A stretch of 64,000 nucleotides of DNA from Rhodospirillales bacterium (lineage in GTDB: Bacteria; Pseudomonadota; Alphaproteobacteria; Micavibrionales; Micavibrionaceae). Within the stretch, counting starts at the first letter, position 1; the number at the start of each line of letters is the position of its first letter. The stretch lies in NCBI GenBank assembly GCA_020638285.1, contig JACKIV010000004.1, forward strand, positions 1 through 64,000. The letters are read 5' to 3'. The translations under genes and the position numbers were made by a program. Shown here one piece after another: positions 51,556 through 60,209 of the stretch. The notes under the pieces were generated by a model. It was not told where the DNA came from and did no database searches. It worked only from the letters and a program-made list of their open reading frames with translations.

Positions 51556-51705
51556 TCAGATCTCGAGGGTCGGCGCCGTTTCATAGGTGGGTTTGGGCGC
51601 CACGGCATTTTCAAAGCGCGCAAGCTGCGCAGCAATACCCTTGGCCGTCACGCCATCTGGATTTCCACCAAGTGCAAGGATCTGAAGATCGTTAATTTTC
51701 GCCAT
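51556..51705 (-). CDS. Small 49-residue protein of unknown function
   Basis: ATG at 51705 is preceded by AGAGAGG 6 bases upstream, and the frame runs 49 codons to TGA at 51556. The product begins MAKINDLQILALGGNPDGVT and ends YETAPTLEI. It has a plausible amphipathic helix in the middle (TAKGIAAQLARFENAV) and no membrane segment. It lies 33 bp downstream of an unknown gene on the same strand and is followed by a strong terminator, which supports a real transcription unit. No family was recognised. Confidence 0.65.
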   Translation of the reverse strand: MAKINDLQILALGGNPDGVTAKGIAAQLARFENAVAPKPTYETAPTLEI

Positions 51706-51738
51706 AATAGCCTCTCTTCCCTCGTTTATATTTCTTGT

Positions 51739-52326
51739 TTACTCGGCCTGAAGGTAAGCCTCCGCGAGGTCTTCCCCTCCCATCTCCGCCAGAAACGCCT
51801 TATAGATGTCTCCGTGGCCGAGGTCTTCGATGGCGTCGATGTAAGCCTTGTCAGCGTTCTTTTCCACCATCTCACGACCAATTTTGCACATATGGACGAT
51901 AATGTCCAGAAATTTCGCATGGACCAAGGAGGCAATTTCGATGGGATCGGCTTCTCCCGCTGCCGGAACGGCGAACCCCATGATTTCATGCTCAATTTCG
52001 CGTAGACCCGCTCCAAAATTAAGGATATCAACGGGTTTCGGCTTTTTCCGGGTGGGCGGAATCGCCAGATACAGGGTTTTTCCTTCCGTCGTATAGCCCT
52101 TCGGCCCCGTTCCCTTGACCACATGAAGTTTAATTTTGTAGTCACGGGACATGGTTAACAAGCGGTTACCTGTCGCGCTTTCCGTTAATATGGCATTCAG
52201 GGCCTCAATCAGCGCCGATTCGTTGGGATGATCGTAGGAAAGCCCCAGCCGCGAAGGGTCGCCGCGCCGGGCGCTGAACGCCCCTTGAAGGCCTGCTTTG
52301 GTCGATTTTTTGCCTTTTTCTGTCAT
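51739..52326 (-). CDS. Protein of unknown function (195 residues)
   Basis: A soluble, mixed alpha/beta protein with no signal peptide. The first 30 residues are basic. A central segment GAGLREIEHEIMGFAVPA contains an HE pair within a helix that loosely recalls metallopeptidase motifs, but a full HExxH is absent. The ATG at 52326 lies 23 bp after the stop of the upstream unknown gene, and a 49-residue gene follows, so the three form an operon. Function unknown. Confidence 0.65.
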   Translation of the reverse strand: MTEKGKKSTKAGLQGAFSARRGDPSRLGLSYDHPNESALIEALNAILTESATGNRLLTMSRDYKIKLHVVKGTGPKGYTTEGKTLYLAIPPTRKKPKPVDILNFGAGLREIEHEIMGFAVPAAGEADPIEIASLVHAKFLDIIVHMCKIGREMVEKNADKAYIDAIEDLGHGDIYKAFLAEMGGEDLAEAYLQAE

Positions 52327-52349
52327 GATCTGGTCTTTCGGGGCTTTTT

Positions 52350-52946
52350 TCAGGACGCCTGCGCCGGTTCACGGGTTTTATACAGCATTTCACGGGAAAG
52401 AACGTTCGGCACGCCGTCCGCGCCGACCTCGATTTTTGCGCGCATCAACGCCCCGTCATAATACAGGGGCGCGGTGACAATATGGGTGTTTTTCTCCGAA
52501 TCAAAGTCGATTTCCGTTTGCTGAATTGCTGCGACGACATCGGCGCGGGACACGCCGCGCGCGGAGCGCAGGGCCGGAAAGTCCCGCTCGTCCCGCAGCA
52601 GCAAAATCTCGCCCTCATCCGTGGCCACGTTCTGGAAGTAGAATGCCAGATAGTCCGGCACGGTATAGACATTGAGCGCAGGCGGTTCCTTGGCATGGAC
52701 AAGGGAAAAGGGCCGATTCGATCCGTCCAGATAGAAAAACGACTCTCCATCGCCCAGAAAATCGAGTGAAAAGGCCGGGAGCGTCGAATAATTCGTCAGG
52801 CGATACAGGAAAAACCGATTATAAAACGGGAGTTTGGCATAGCGCAGATCGACAACCCGCGAGCCCATGAGGCCGGGCAGACTCTCGTCGCGCAGCCTGG
52901 CGATGATGGTTTTTGCCTTGTCTTGTTCGAGGGAATACCAGTCCAT
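52350..52946 (-). CDS. Protein of unknown function (198 residues)
   Basis: Starting at the ATG at 52946 the product is a 198-residue soluble protein rich in aromatic residues (YNRFFLYRLTNYS, DYLAFYFQNVA). It contains a charged strand (GEILLLRDERDFPAL) and ends in a Thr/Arg/Glu-rich tail. No domain was recognised. An in-frame ATG 26 codons upstream is possible. It is the first gene of the three-gene minus-strand unit and is divergent from another unknown pair. Confidence 0.6.
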   Translation of the reverse strand: MDWYSLEQDKAKTIIARLRDESLPGLMGSRVVDLRYAKLPFYNRFFLYRLTNYSTLPAFSLDFLGDGESFFYLDGSNRPFSLVHAKEPPALNVYTVPDYLAFYFQNVATDEGEILLLRDERDFPALRSARGVSRADVVAAIQQTEIDFDSEKNTHIVTAPLYYDGALMRAKIEVGADGVPNVLSREMLYKTREPAQAS

Positions 52947-53085
52947 GCCGTTTGAATCCGTTCCTTTTAGGGCGCACACAACGCGCCTCGCGGGAGTGTA
53001 CCAAAAGAAGGGGACCTTGTGCAAATTTAGAAAAGCCGACTTTCCAAGCCGTCCGGGGAAATGCTAGAATGCCACAAGTTGACTC

Positions 53086-53109
53086 GTTCCCAAGGGAACA
53101 CGCTTTTTT
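53086..53109 (+). promoter_or_regulatory. Perfect palindrome with T-run between divergent unknown genes
   Basis: GTTCCCAAGGGAAC (53086-53099) is a perfect inverted repeat and overlaps the spacer of a TTGACT -35-like element (53079-53084). A run of six T follows at 53104. It could be an operator or an early attenuator for the downstream pair; there is no plus-strand gene before it to terminate. Confidence 0.35.
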
Positions 53110-53190
53110 GAAGGGTGGCCCCTTGATTTTGGAGTGTTCTTAGATATTTCTTAACCAAGAATTTGTAATATGAAAGGTGGCAACAAAAAA

Positions 53191-53436
53191 ATGGATGCGA
53201 ACGTGAGACGGAAATCGCCAGACAGGTTTATTCGGGGTGTCTACCTCGAATATTTCGACAGGCTCAACAGGATTGGCTCTGACGTGGTTACCTTGAGGAA
53301 TACCGCACGCGCTCTGAAAGTTCCGGAGCCGGACAAACAAGCCATTGAAAAACAAATCAAGGGTCTTGAGGAAGAAATACTCGCATTTGGGCAGAACCTC
53401 AAGGAAAGCGGAATTGATGTCCTCGAACGACTCTGA
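53191..53436 (+). CDS. Small charged helical protein of unknown function
   Basis: An 81-residue soluble protein, strongly helical and charged, with a likely coiled coil at the C-terminus (KQAIEKQIKGLEEEILAFGQ). ATG at 53191 is preferred because AAAGGTGG lies 10 bases upstream; an in-frame ATG at 53170 would use no evident ribosome binding site. It overlaps the next gene by 20 bp, so the two are probably translationally coupled. Confidence 0.6.
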   Translation: MDANVRRKSPDRFIRGVYLEYFDRLNRIGSDVVTLRNTARALKVPEPDKQAIEKQIKGLEEEILAFGQNLKESGIDVLERL

Positions 53437-53779
53437 GTCTTCCCGTTCGGGAGGGCTGGGAGATGTCTTTCTGGAGAATCTCCGCGCTCTCCCGCTCGCA
53501 TACGAGCAGGAATCAAAAAAATCTCTGGAAGATCGCCGGGAAGATATCCGGTCCTGGACGACCTTGGGTGTCGTGGGCGCCTATTTCCTGTGCATCCTTG
53601 TTATCTGTGTCGCGGGCGTCTGGACGATATCGAACAATGCGGCCTGCGTAGACAATACCGCGTGCGCGGGCATTGTGGCGGCGCTTGGCCGTGTGACGGA
53701 ATATGTCCACATGCTTGCCGCGCCGGTTGTGATGCTTGTTCTTGGATTTTATTTCGGCAACAATCACGAAAGAAAATAA
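53417..53779 (+). CDS. Small two-helix membrane protein of unknown function
   Basis: A 120-residue protein with a polar, Ser-rich N-terminus, an acidic helical stretch (EQESKKSLEDRREDI), and two membrane helices (about 51-70 and 94-113) flanking a loop with two cysteines (ACVDNTACAG), which may form a periplasmic disulfide. ATG at 53417 overlaps the preceding gene. Function unknown. Confidence 0.6.
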   Translation: MSSNDSESSRSGGLGDVFLENLRALPLAYEQESKKSLEDRREDIRSWTTLGVVGAYFLCILVICVAGVWTISNNAACVDNTACAGIVAALGRVTEYVHMLAAPVVMLVLGFYFGNNHERK

Positions 53780-53791
53780 CCTTTGATTCTG

Positions 53792-54787
53792 TCAGGGCGC
53801 GGGGGCTTTCGGTAGGGCATCCGCGATGGTTTCGGAGGGTGGGCGCGTGGCGGTTTTCGTCGCATCGCCCAGAATCCGCCGCCATCGCACCGCGCCCGGC
53901 TGGCCCGCATACAGGCCGAGCATATGCCGGAAGATCGCATGCGGCGGGACCGGACCTGTGCGGATTTGTTTCTCTATGTAGGGGATCATGGCGCGGGCAA
54001 TGTCTGCGCGGTCCGGGGCGGGCGCGCCGTTTGACGTCGAATCAATCTGCGCCAGAATCATGGGATTGTGATAGGCCTCGCGCCCGATCATGACACCGTC
54101 GAACGCGCCAAGGGCGTCAAGAGCCTGATCGACAGTGCGAATTCCGCCGTTAAGGATAATGGACAGGTCCGGATAAGCCGCCTTGACCGCCGCCGCCATG
54201 TCGGGGCGCAGCGGGGGAATGTCCCGATTTTCCTTTGGACTCAGTCCCTTGAGAATCGCCGTGCGGGCATGGAGGATAAAGGTTTCACATCCGGCGGCCT
54301 TGATCGTGCGGATAAAACGGTCCAGAAACGCGGGGTCGTGGTTATCGTTCAGGCCGATCCGGCATTTGACGGTAACGGGGAGGGTTACGGCGGCGCGCAT
54401 GGCGGCGATGCAGGCGGCAACGAGATCCGGTTCGGCCATCAGACATGCGCCGAATTTTCCGCTCTGGACCCGCTCGCTGGGGCAGCCGCAATTGAGGTTG
54501 ATCGCGTCATAACCAAAGGATTCTCCGATTTTGGCGGCCTGGGCCAGCGCGGCGGGGCTTGAGCCGCCCAGTTGCAGAACAACCGGGTGTTCGGTCTCGT
54601 GAAAGGGCAGGAGCCGCGCGGCGTTGTGGATCACGGCCTGCGCATGAACCATTTCCGTATAAAGGGTAACGCCGGGGGAAATCAGGCGGTGAAAATACCG
54701 GCAATGCCGATCCGTCCAGTCCATCATCGGCGCAACGCTGATGCGACTTGCACGGGGCGGTATGTTTTTATCTACAGAGTTATCCAC
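53792..54787 (-). CDS. dusA: tRNA-dihydrouridine(20/20a) synthase
   Basis: A 331-residue FMN enzyme that reduces uridines in the tRNA D-loop. Typical sequences are SVAPMMDWTDRHCRYFHR, the catalytic Cys in NLNCGCPSERVQ, KCRIGLN, ILHARTAILKGLSPKENR and ILNGGIRT. The DusA subtype is indicated by the DWTDRHCR and LSPKENR motifs. The GTG start at 54787 has AGAGGA upstream. Confidence 0.95.
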   Translation of the reverse strand: MDNSVDKNIPPRASRISVAPMMDWTDRHCRYFHRLISPGVTLYTEMVHAQAVIHNAARLLPFHETEHPVVLQLGGSSPAALAQAAKIGESFGYDAINLNCGCPSERVQSGKFGACLMAEPDLVAACIAAMRAAVTLPVTVKCRIGLNDNHDPAFLDRFIRTIKAAGCETFILHARTAILKGLSPKENRDIPPLRPDMAAAVKAAYPDLSIILNGGIRTVDQALDALGAFDGVMIGREAYHNPMILAQIDSTSNGAPAPDRADIARAMIPYIEKQIRTGPVPPHAIFRHMLGLYAGQPGAVRWRRILGDATKTATRPPSETIADALPKAPAP

Positions 54788-54959
54788 AGATTTTTCCTCT
54801 GAATTTCAGTGTCTTTTTTAATCACAGATGTACGCGGATGAACACAGGTATTCTTTCCGAAGGATATTTTTTAATGAGGGCTTATTGAGGATATTTGATT
54901 GTCAGAAAGTCTGGGCGCGCCCCTTCTCAATCCGCTGCCGCCGCGCTATAGTCAAGAAC

Positions 54960-55493
54960 ATGATCCGATTTTTACTCTGCATTTTTTCTTTTGCGATTCT
55001 TGTTTCTCCGGTGGTCTCGGTATGGGCCGCTGAAGGGGACGTCCCGGGGTTTCGCAGCAGTGGCCTGCCTGTGCCGCGCTATGTGTCTTTGCGGTCGGAC
55101 CATATCTATGCGCGCACCGGGCCGGGGATGCGCTATCCCATCAAGTGGGTTTTTCAGAAAGACGGCCTGCCGGTCGAGGTTATTCAGGAATTTGATACCT
55201 GGCGCAAGGTAAGAGACAAAGACGGCGAAACGGGCTGGATTCATCAGTCTCTTTTATCTGGTGCGCGCAGTGTGATTGTCCTGTCTTCTGATTCCAAGGT
55301 GCCTGAACCCGTTGATATGCGCCGGGGCGCGGGAGGTGATTCCCGACTTGTCGCGCGGGCTGAGCCCGGCGTTGTAGGTGTTTTGCGAAAGTGTGATAAA
55401 TCTGGCTGGTGCCAGATTGATGCACAAGGTTTCAGGGGATGGATTGATCGGCATTTTTTATGGGGCATTTACCCGGGTGAAAACTTGGACTAA
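54960..55493 (+). CDS. Exported bacterial SH3-domain protein
   Basis: A 177-residue protein with a signal peptide (cleavage near VWAAEG) and two SH3b-type domains (about 40-100 and 110-170), each with the NxR/RxGPG-like pattern (YARTGPGMRYPI, DMRRGAGGDSRLV) and a W-ending strand (GETGWIHQSLL, FRGWIDRHFLWG). Such domains bind cell-wall peptides. This two-domain form is common in alphaproteobacteria. ATG at 54960 starts the signal peptide. Confidence 0.85.
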   Translation: MIRFLLCIFSFAILVSPVVSVWAAEGDVPGFRSSGLPVPRYVSLRSDHIYARTGPGMRYPIKWVFQKDGLPVEVIQEFDTWRKVRDKDGETGWIHQSLLSGARSVIVLSSDSKVPEPVDMRRGAGGDSRLVARAEPGVVGVLRKCDKSGWCQIDAQGFRGWIDRHFLWGIYPGENLD

Positions 55494-55654
55494 TATTAAG
55501 GACGTTGATTCGGTGCAATGCCGGATCGCTCTTTTCGTGCGTTCTGATGGCGGCTTTCTGGTTCTTTAAAGTCGTTTTTTCCTGAAAACACGGGTTTTTT
55601 TGAGGTTTTTGGCTCCTTGGACACCGGCAGATTCGCCGGGCATTGGTTGATTCT

Positions 55655-56629
55655 ATGTCGTTTCTCAATGACGAGCTTCGCATTGCTTCCCAGATTCAAT
55701 CGGATCTGGAGCGGCTGTGCGCTGATCCGGATCGCGGATTTGACGGCATGAAGATGCTCTCTGTCTTGTCTGGTTTTCTGGTCGAGACGCTTTTGCTTTT
55801 CGATAATCCGGAAGATGCGATGGAGGGGGCTTACGCTCGTCTGGCTTTTGAGATTGGCTGCGAGCCTTATGACGGCGAGATGGATGCCCGGGCTGTGCCA
55901 CCTGCGCATATTCTGGATTCGGATTCCGAGTGTGGTAAGGCGCTGGCGCGTTGCGCATTTGAAGACTGGCTGGATTGCGGATACGCTTTTCACGATCTGG
56001 CGATTCAGATTCTGGCACGAAACATTCTGGCGTGGGAGGAGTGGGGTTTCCGCCGGGCCGAGACGTTTCGGATTTTGATTGAATCCACCAATCGCGTTAT
56101 GGGGTTTGAACTGGCAGCGCAGGAGTTGTGCGATATCGCCATTGCCGAGAAGATGGAAATCGAGCGCTGGTCTATCGCGGACGCCATCGCGGCCTTGAGC
56201 GCCATTGCCGGGCGGCGTCTTGCCTTGTCCCTCCATGCAGGGCAGGGGGCTTTTTTCCGGGGGATTGATTTGCCCATGCATCTGGATCATATCGCTTATG
56301 TGATGACTCAGGAAGCCACGCGGCAGGGGATTCCGGCGGGAAGCGACTGGAGATTTGGTCTGGCGGCCAATGATACTCCTGTGAATGCGCCGCTTTTCCT
56401 TGTGCGAGGGATTGAGCCGGCGGCGCGGATGTTTTTCCGTATTGCGAATATTCGGGATCTGGGGGATCAGGCGGTGGGATGTGCCAAAGCGGCCGGACGC
56501 ATGATTGCGCTGGCTGCGAGCGGTGAAATCCCGCGAATTGAGCCCGTTATCGTCAAGCCTCTTGCCATGGCGGCCATGACCGAGACGTATAAAAGTGTCT
56601 GCATGGAAAGCGCGGTTGCCTCTTCCTGA
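55655..56629 (+). CDS. Protein of unknown function (324 residues)
   Basis: A soluble, mostly helical and acidic protein (MSFLNDELRIASQIQSDLERL at the start) with several cysteines (GCEPYDG, DSECGK, DWLDCGY) and no signal peptide. A central segment around FFRGIDLPMHLDHIAYVM could form a binding pocket. No family was recognised. ATG at 55655 is preferred over a TTG 12 bases upstream. It is followed 48 bp later by fabA on the same strand, but a functional link is not evident. Confidence 0.65.
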   Translation: MSFLNDELRIASQIQSDLERLCADPDRGFDGMKMLSVLSGFLVETLLLFDNPEDAMEGAYARLAFEIGCEPYDGEMDARAVPPAHILDSDSECGKALARCAFEDWLDCGYAFHDLAIQILARNILAWEEWGFRRAETFRILIESTNRVMGFELAAQELCDIAIAEKMEIERWSIADAIAALSAIAGRRLALSLHAGQGAFFRGIDLPMHLDHIAYVMTQEATRQGIPAGSDWRFGLAANDTPVNAPLFLVRGIEPAARMFFRIANIRDLGDQAVGCAKAAGRMIALAASGEIPRIEPVIVKPLAMAAMTETYKSVCMESAVASS

Positions 56630-56677
56630 TGTTTTTGCTAGGGTTCGCCATTATTAAGGACTCATACAGGAGGGACG

Positions 56678-57229
56678 ATGATCCCGATCAAGGCGGCGGA
56701 ACCAGTCATGACATTTGTTCCAAAATCAGCTTATGCGCGCGAAGACCTGCTGGAGTGTGGGCACGGGCGGCTGTTCGGGCCCGGCAATGCGCGGCTGCCT
56801 TTGCCGCCGATGTTGATGTTTGACCGGATTTCTCACGTCTCGCTGGAGGGTGGCGCGCATGGCAAGGGCGTGATTGAGGCCGAACTGGATGTTCATCCTG
56901 ATCTGTGGTTTTTCGCCTGTCATTTTGAGTCCGATCCGGTCATGCCGGGCTGTCTGGGGCTGGATGCGCTCTGGCAGATGCTGGGGTTTTATCTGGGCTG
57001 GACGGGGGCCAAGGGGTCGGGCCGGGCGCTCGGTCTTGGAGAGTTGAAACTGACCGGGCAGGTGCTTCCTGAGACGAAACATGTCAAATATGTTGTTGAT
57101 ATCAAGCGCCTTATTAATCGAAAGCTGGTCCTTGGAATCGGCGATGGAAAAATGTTTGCGGATGGACGGCTGATTTATGAGGCCTCGGACCTCAAGGTTG
57201 GCCTGTTCGAAAACCCAAGGGCGTTATAG
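56678..57229 (+). CDS. fabA: 3-hydroxydecanoyl-ACP dehydratase/isomerase
   Basis: A 183-residue hot-dog-fold enzyme that introduces the cis double bond in anaerobic unsaturated fatty acid synthesis. His82 in CHFESDPVMPG and Asp96 in GLDALWQ correspond to E. coli His70 and Asp84. AGGAGGG lies just before the ATG. The usual neighbour fabB is not here. Confidence 0.96.
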   Translation: MIPIKAAEPVMTFVPKSAYAREDLLECGHGRLFGPGNARLPLPPMLMFDRISHVSLEGGAHGKGVIEAELDVHPDLWFFACHFESDPVMPGCLGLDALWQMLGFYLGWTGAKGSGRALGLGELKLTGQVLPETKHVKYVVDIKRLINRKLVLGIGDGKMFADGRLIYEASDLKVGLFENPRAL

Positions 57230-57253
57230 GCGGGTTTTCTCGGAGACTTCCAA

Positions 57254-57298
57254 CCCGTAGACAGCCTTTTTCTTCAAAAGAAAAACGCTTTTTACGGG
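57254..57298. terminator. Long imperfect hairpin between convergent fabA and pgk
   Basis: CCCGTA and TACGGG form the base, an inner stem of TTTTTCT/AGAAAAA forms the tip, and a short GC pair lies between. It is symmetrical enough to act on both strands. A classical T-run at the 3' end is lacking, so the role is inferred from position. Confidence 0.5.
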
Positions 57299-57320
57299 TG
57301 TTGGTTCTTTGCAGAACGAA

Positions 57321-58529
57321 TCAGGCTGCCGTGCGCTGCGAGGCGGACAGGGCGGCAACGCCGGGCAGGGGTTTTCCTTCCATCCATTCCAGAAAGGCTC
57401 CGCCTGCTGTTGAGACGTAGCTGAACCGCTCACAGACGCCTGCGTTTTCGAGTGCGGAAACCGTGTCTCCCCCGCCTGCGACGCTGAGCAATCCGCCTTT
57501 TGCGGTCAGGTCGGCGACTGCGCGGGCAAGGCCGTTTGTCCCTGAATCAAAGGGTTTTACCTCAAACACACCCAAGGGGCCATTCCATAAAACGGTTTTA
57601 CACGTTTTCAGAATTTCGGTTACGGCGCGGATGGTTTCCGGTCCGACATCCACTGATTCCATGTCGGCGGGGACCGAGTCCATGGGATAGACTGCGTTGG
57701 GTGCATCCGGCCCAAAGGCGCGTACGCAGACCCGGTCTGCGGGCAGGACAATCTTGCATCCGGCTTTATCGGCTTCACTCATGATGGCGCGGGCTTCCTC
57801 TGCCATATCTTTTTCGCACAGGGATTTCCCAACTTCGCCGCCCTTGGCGAAGAAAAACGTGTTGGCCATGCCACCGCCCAGAACCAGATAATCCACCTTA
57901 CGAACAAGGTTGTGCAAGACGCTGAGTTTCGTCGATATTTTGGCTCCGCCAACAATCGCCATGACGGGCTTTTTCGGGGACTCAAGGGCGTTCGTCAGAG
58001 CGGTCAGTTCGGCTTCCATCAACAACCCTGCCGCTGTGGGCAGGTGATGGGCCAGCCCTTCGGTTGAAGCATGGGCCCGATGGGCTGCTGAAAAAGCGTC
58101 ATTGACGTAAACGTCACCCAGCGCGGCCAATTCTTTCGTAAAGGTCGGGTCATTGGCTTCTTCGCCCTTATGAAAACGCAGGTTTTCAAGCAAAACAATC
58201 TGCCCCGGGGTGGCCTTTGCGATGGCTTCGCGTGCTGATGTGCCAATGCAATCCGAGCCAAACACGACGTCAACGCCCCAGCTTTCTTTCAAGGAGGGCG
58301 CGAGGAAGGACAACGAAAACTCCGGGTCTGGCGCGCCTTTCGGACGTCCGAAATGAGACAGAACGACGATCCTTGCGCCTTGTTTCGCCAGATGGTCCAC
58401 AGTGGGGCGCAGGCGATCAATGCGGGTGGAGTCCGTGACAACGCCGTTCTTGGTCGGGACATTCAGGTCCGCGCGCAACAAAACTGTTTTGCCTTTCAGG
58501 TCAAAATCCCGGATTGATTTGAATTTCAT
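57321..58529 (-). CDS. pgk: Phosphoglycerate kinase
   Basis: A 402-residue glycolytic kinase making ATP from 1,3-bisphosphoglycerate. The signatures VLLRADLNVPTKNGVV, LSHFGRPKGAPD, LLENLRFHKGEE, GGAKISTKL, VLWNGPLGVFE and GGGDTVSALE are all present. GGAGAGGG precedes the ATG, which overlaps the stop of the SNase-like gene by 4 bp. Confidence 0.98.
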   Translation of the reverse strand: MKFKSIRDFDLKGKTVLLRADLNVPTKNGVVTDSTRIDRLRPTVDHLAKQGARIVVLSHFGRPKGAPDPEFSLSFLAPSLKESWGVDVVFGSDCIGTSAREAIAKATPGQIVLLENLRFHKGEEANDPTFTKELAALGDVYVNDAFSAAHRAHASTEGLAHHLPTAAGLLMEAELTALTNALESPKKPVMAIVGGAKISTKLSVLHNLVRKVDYLVLGGGMANTFFFAKGGEVGKSLCEKDMAEEARAIMSEADKAGCKIVLPADRVCVRAFGPDAPNAVYPMDSVPADMESVDVGPETIRAVTEILKTCKTVLWNGPLGVFEVKPFDSGTNGLARAVADLTAKGGLLSVAGGGDTVSALENAGVCERFSYVSTAGGAFLEWMEGKPLPGVAALSASQRTAA

Positions 58530-59755
58530 GGCTTCACCCTCTCCTGTTCTGGCGGCGTTACAAAGACGTCTTGGGGTTCTTTTAACCCCGAAGGCGTCCC
58601 GGGATCAAGGGAAGATTTATGCGGGGAAAACATGTCAAAATCAGAAGGAGCAACCGTGACGTGGCCACCTGTTGGCGTGGTGGTTTTGTGTTGTGTGACT
58701 TGAATGTGGGGAACGGTCGGGTGCGTGATGACAGGCGCGGCAATGGTTTGAAGAGGCGGAGCCATATCAAGATGCCCGGCGTCCAGAAACTCAATGGATT
58801 CGGGAGATTCGATGTCCATATAGGGGCCGTTCCATTTTCGGATCCATCCGCGCACGCGGACGCGTCGTTCCCCCCATTGCAGGGGTTTGAGGCCTTGTTT
58901 TGAGAAAATCATGCGGGCCTGAGGATCCAGGCCGGCGGTAAAATCCGTTTTCCAGTTCTTTCCAAAATTCATATAAATACGGTTCCGGGTCGTCGAAACG
59001 CTCTCGATGGTCCCTTCGACAATCTGGAAACTGTCCATGTGGTCGCCAGCCTCTTCCGGCGTCCGAACAGAGAAATCCGACCCTGACCACAGACCCGTTT
59101 TTGCGTCACGTGCGGCCCGTTCAAGGGTCAGCATCGGTTCAGACATCTGGGGGTTTTCGGCGTTTGTACGAACGCGCACAAGGCCTTGGCTGATAAGAAT
59201 GCCTTGAATCCATGCGCCATCCGTGAGCCGTTCCGCCTGGGTCATGACGTGGCCCATACGGTTCATTCGGCCGATCCGGGAATCCGGTGTGACATAGAGC
59301 CGGATTTTTTGATCCATCAACAAGGATCGCAGGGTTTCGGTCGCCTTGACCGCGATATCGCCTGGTGTGTACGGATCTGCGTCCGGGACGTCGATTCCTG
59401 ACAGACGCGCTGTGCGCCCGTCAGAAAGCAGCAGGGTCAGAGGGTCAATGATGGCCTGCACGCTCGATGTTCCCAGTTCCACCATGTCCCCGAAATCCGC
59501 TTCTGGAAAGACGGATGAGCCCGGTGTTTTGCTCGTCTGCGGGCCTGGCCATGACTTGAATGGAAGGGTCAAGGGGGGCGTATGACCCGTTTTTTCCGGT
59601 TCATTTTTGTTTTTGGTCGTCTGCCGTTGTGGCGGAGTTTGATTTGTGTCTTGCGCGGCGGCAGGCAGGGACAGGATCAGGCAGGCAGCGACCATTCCTA
59701 TGTTTTTCAAACAAGAAAGGGCGAGGTGTTTGCAGGCCGGGAAAAAATAGATCAT
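58526..59755 (-). CDS. Exported thermonuclease (SNase)-like protein
   Basis: A 409-residue protein with a signal peptide (KNIGMVAACLILSLPAAAQ), a Pro/Thr-rich linker, and an OB-fold region resembling staphylococcal nuclease (LLLSDGRTARLSGIDVPDADP, about 105-225; RAARDAKTGLWSG near its end). The usual DGDT calcium-site strand reads DPLT here, and the catalytic Arg/Glu/Arg set could not be placed with confidence, so it may be non-catalytic. A second beta-rich region (about 240-320) follows. The start could also be an ATG 20 codons in. The stop overlaps pgk. Confidence 0.65.
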   Translation of the reverse strand: MIYFFPACKHLALSCLKNIGMVAACLILSLPAAAQDTNQTPPQRQTTKNKNEPEKTGHTPPLTLPFKSWPGPQTSKTPGSSVFPEADFGDMVELGTSSVQAIIDPLTLLLSDGRTARLSGIDVPDADPYTPGDIAVKATETLRSLLMDQKIRLYVTPDSRIGRMNRMGHVMTQAERLTDGAWIQGILISQGLVRVRTNAENPQMSEPMLTLERAARDAKTGLWSGSDFSVRTPEEAGDHMDSFQIVEGTIESVSTTRNRIYMNFGKNWKTDFTAGLDPQARMIFSKQGLKPLQWGERRVRVRGWIRKWNGPYMDIESPESIEFLDAGHLDMAPPLQTIAAPVITHPTVPHIQVTQHKTTTPTGGHVTVAPSDFDMFSPHKSSLDPGTPSGLKEPQDVFVTPPEQERVKP

Positions 59756-59780
59756 GAGGATCAGATTGGACCCTTTGGTA

Positions 59781-60203
59781 TTATCCGGCAAGGGTTTTTT
59801 CTCCGCCCATAGCGCACAGTGTGAGCCATTGCTCCGGTGTGACGGGCAAGACGGACAGACGCGACTGGCGAACCAGAGCAAAGTCGGAAAAGGCCGGGTT
59901 GGCCCTGATATCGGAGAGTTTTACGGCGCGAGGAAGAGGGCGGATAGCCCGTACGTGTACCATGCCAAATCGTCCGGTTTTGTCGGTCGGGTCTGGCTCA
60001 TAACCGGATATAATTTCAACAATTCCAACGATTTCCCTTCCTTCGTTCGAGTGGTAGAAGAAGGCCTGGTCCCCCGGACTCATGGCTTTCATGGCGGCGG
60101 CGGCTTGATGGTTGCGTACGCCCGTCCATGGCTCGGATCGGACCGCGCATTGCTGGTTCCAGGACCAGACGGACGGTTCGGATTTCATCAGCCAGTAACG
60201 CAT
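59781..60203 (-). CDS. EVE-domain protein
   Basis: A 140-residue stand-alone EVE domain, a PUA/YTH-like fold that binds modified nucleic-acid bases. It has the typical MRYWLMKSEPSVWSW start, VRNHQAAAAMKAMSPGDQAFFYHS and the GIVEI strand, and DFALVRQSRLSVLPV near the C-terminus. Such proteins are common as single genes in alphaproteobacteria and their cellular target is often unknown. It lies 6 bp from gpsA on the same strand. Confidence 0.92.
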   Translation of the reverse strand: MRYWLMKSEPSVWSWNQQCAVRSEPWTGVRNHQAAAAMKAMSPGDQAFFYHSNEGREIVGIVEIISGYEPDPTDKTGRFGMVHVRAIRPLPRAVKLSDIRANPAFSDFALVRQSRLSVLPVTPEQWLTLCAMGGEKTLAG

Positions 60204-60209
60204 GGTTCT

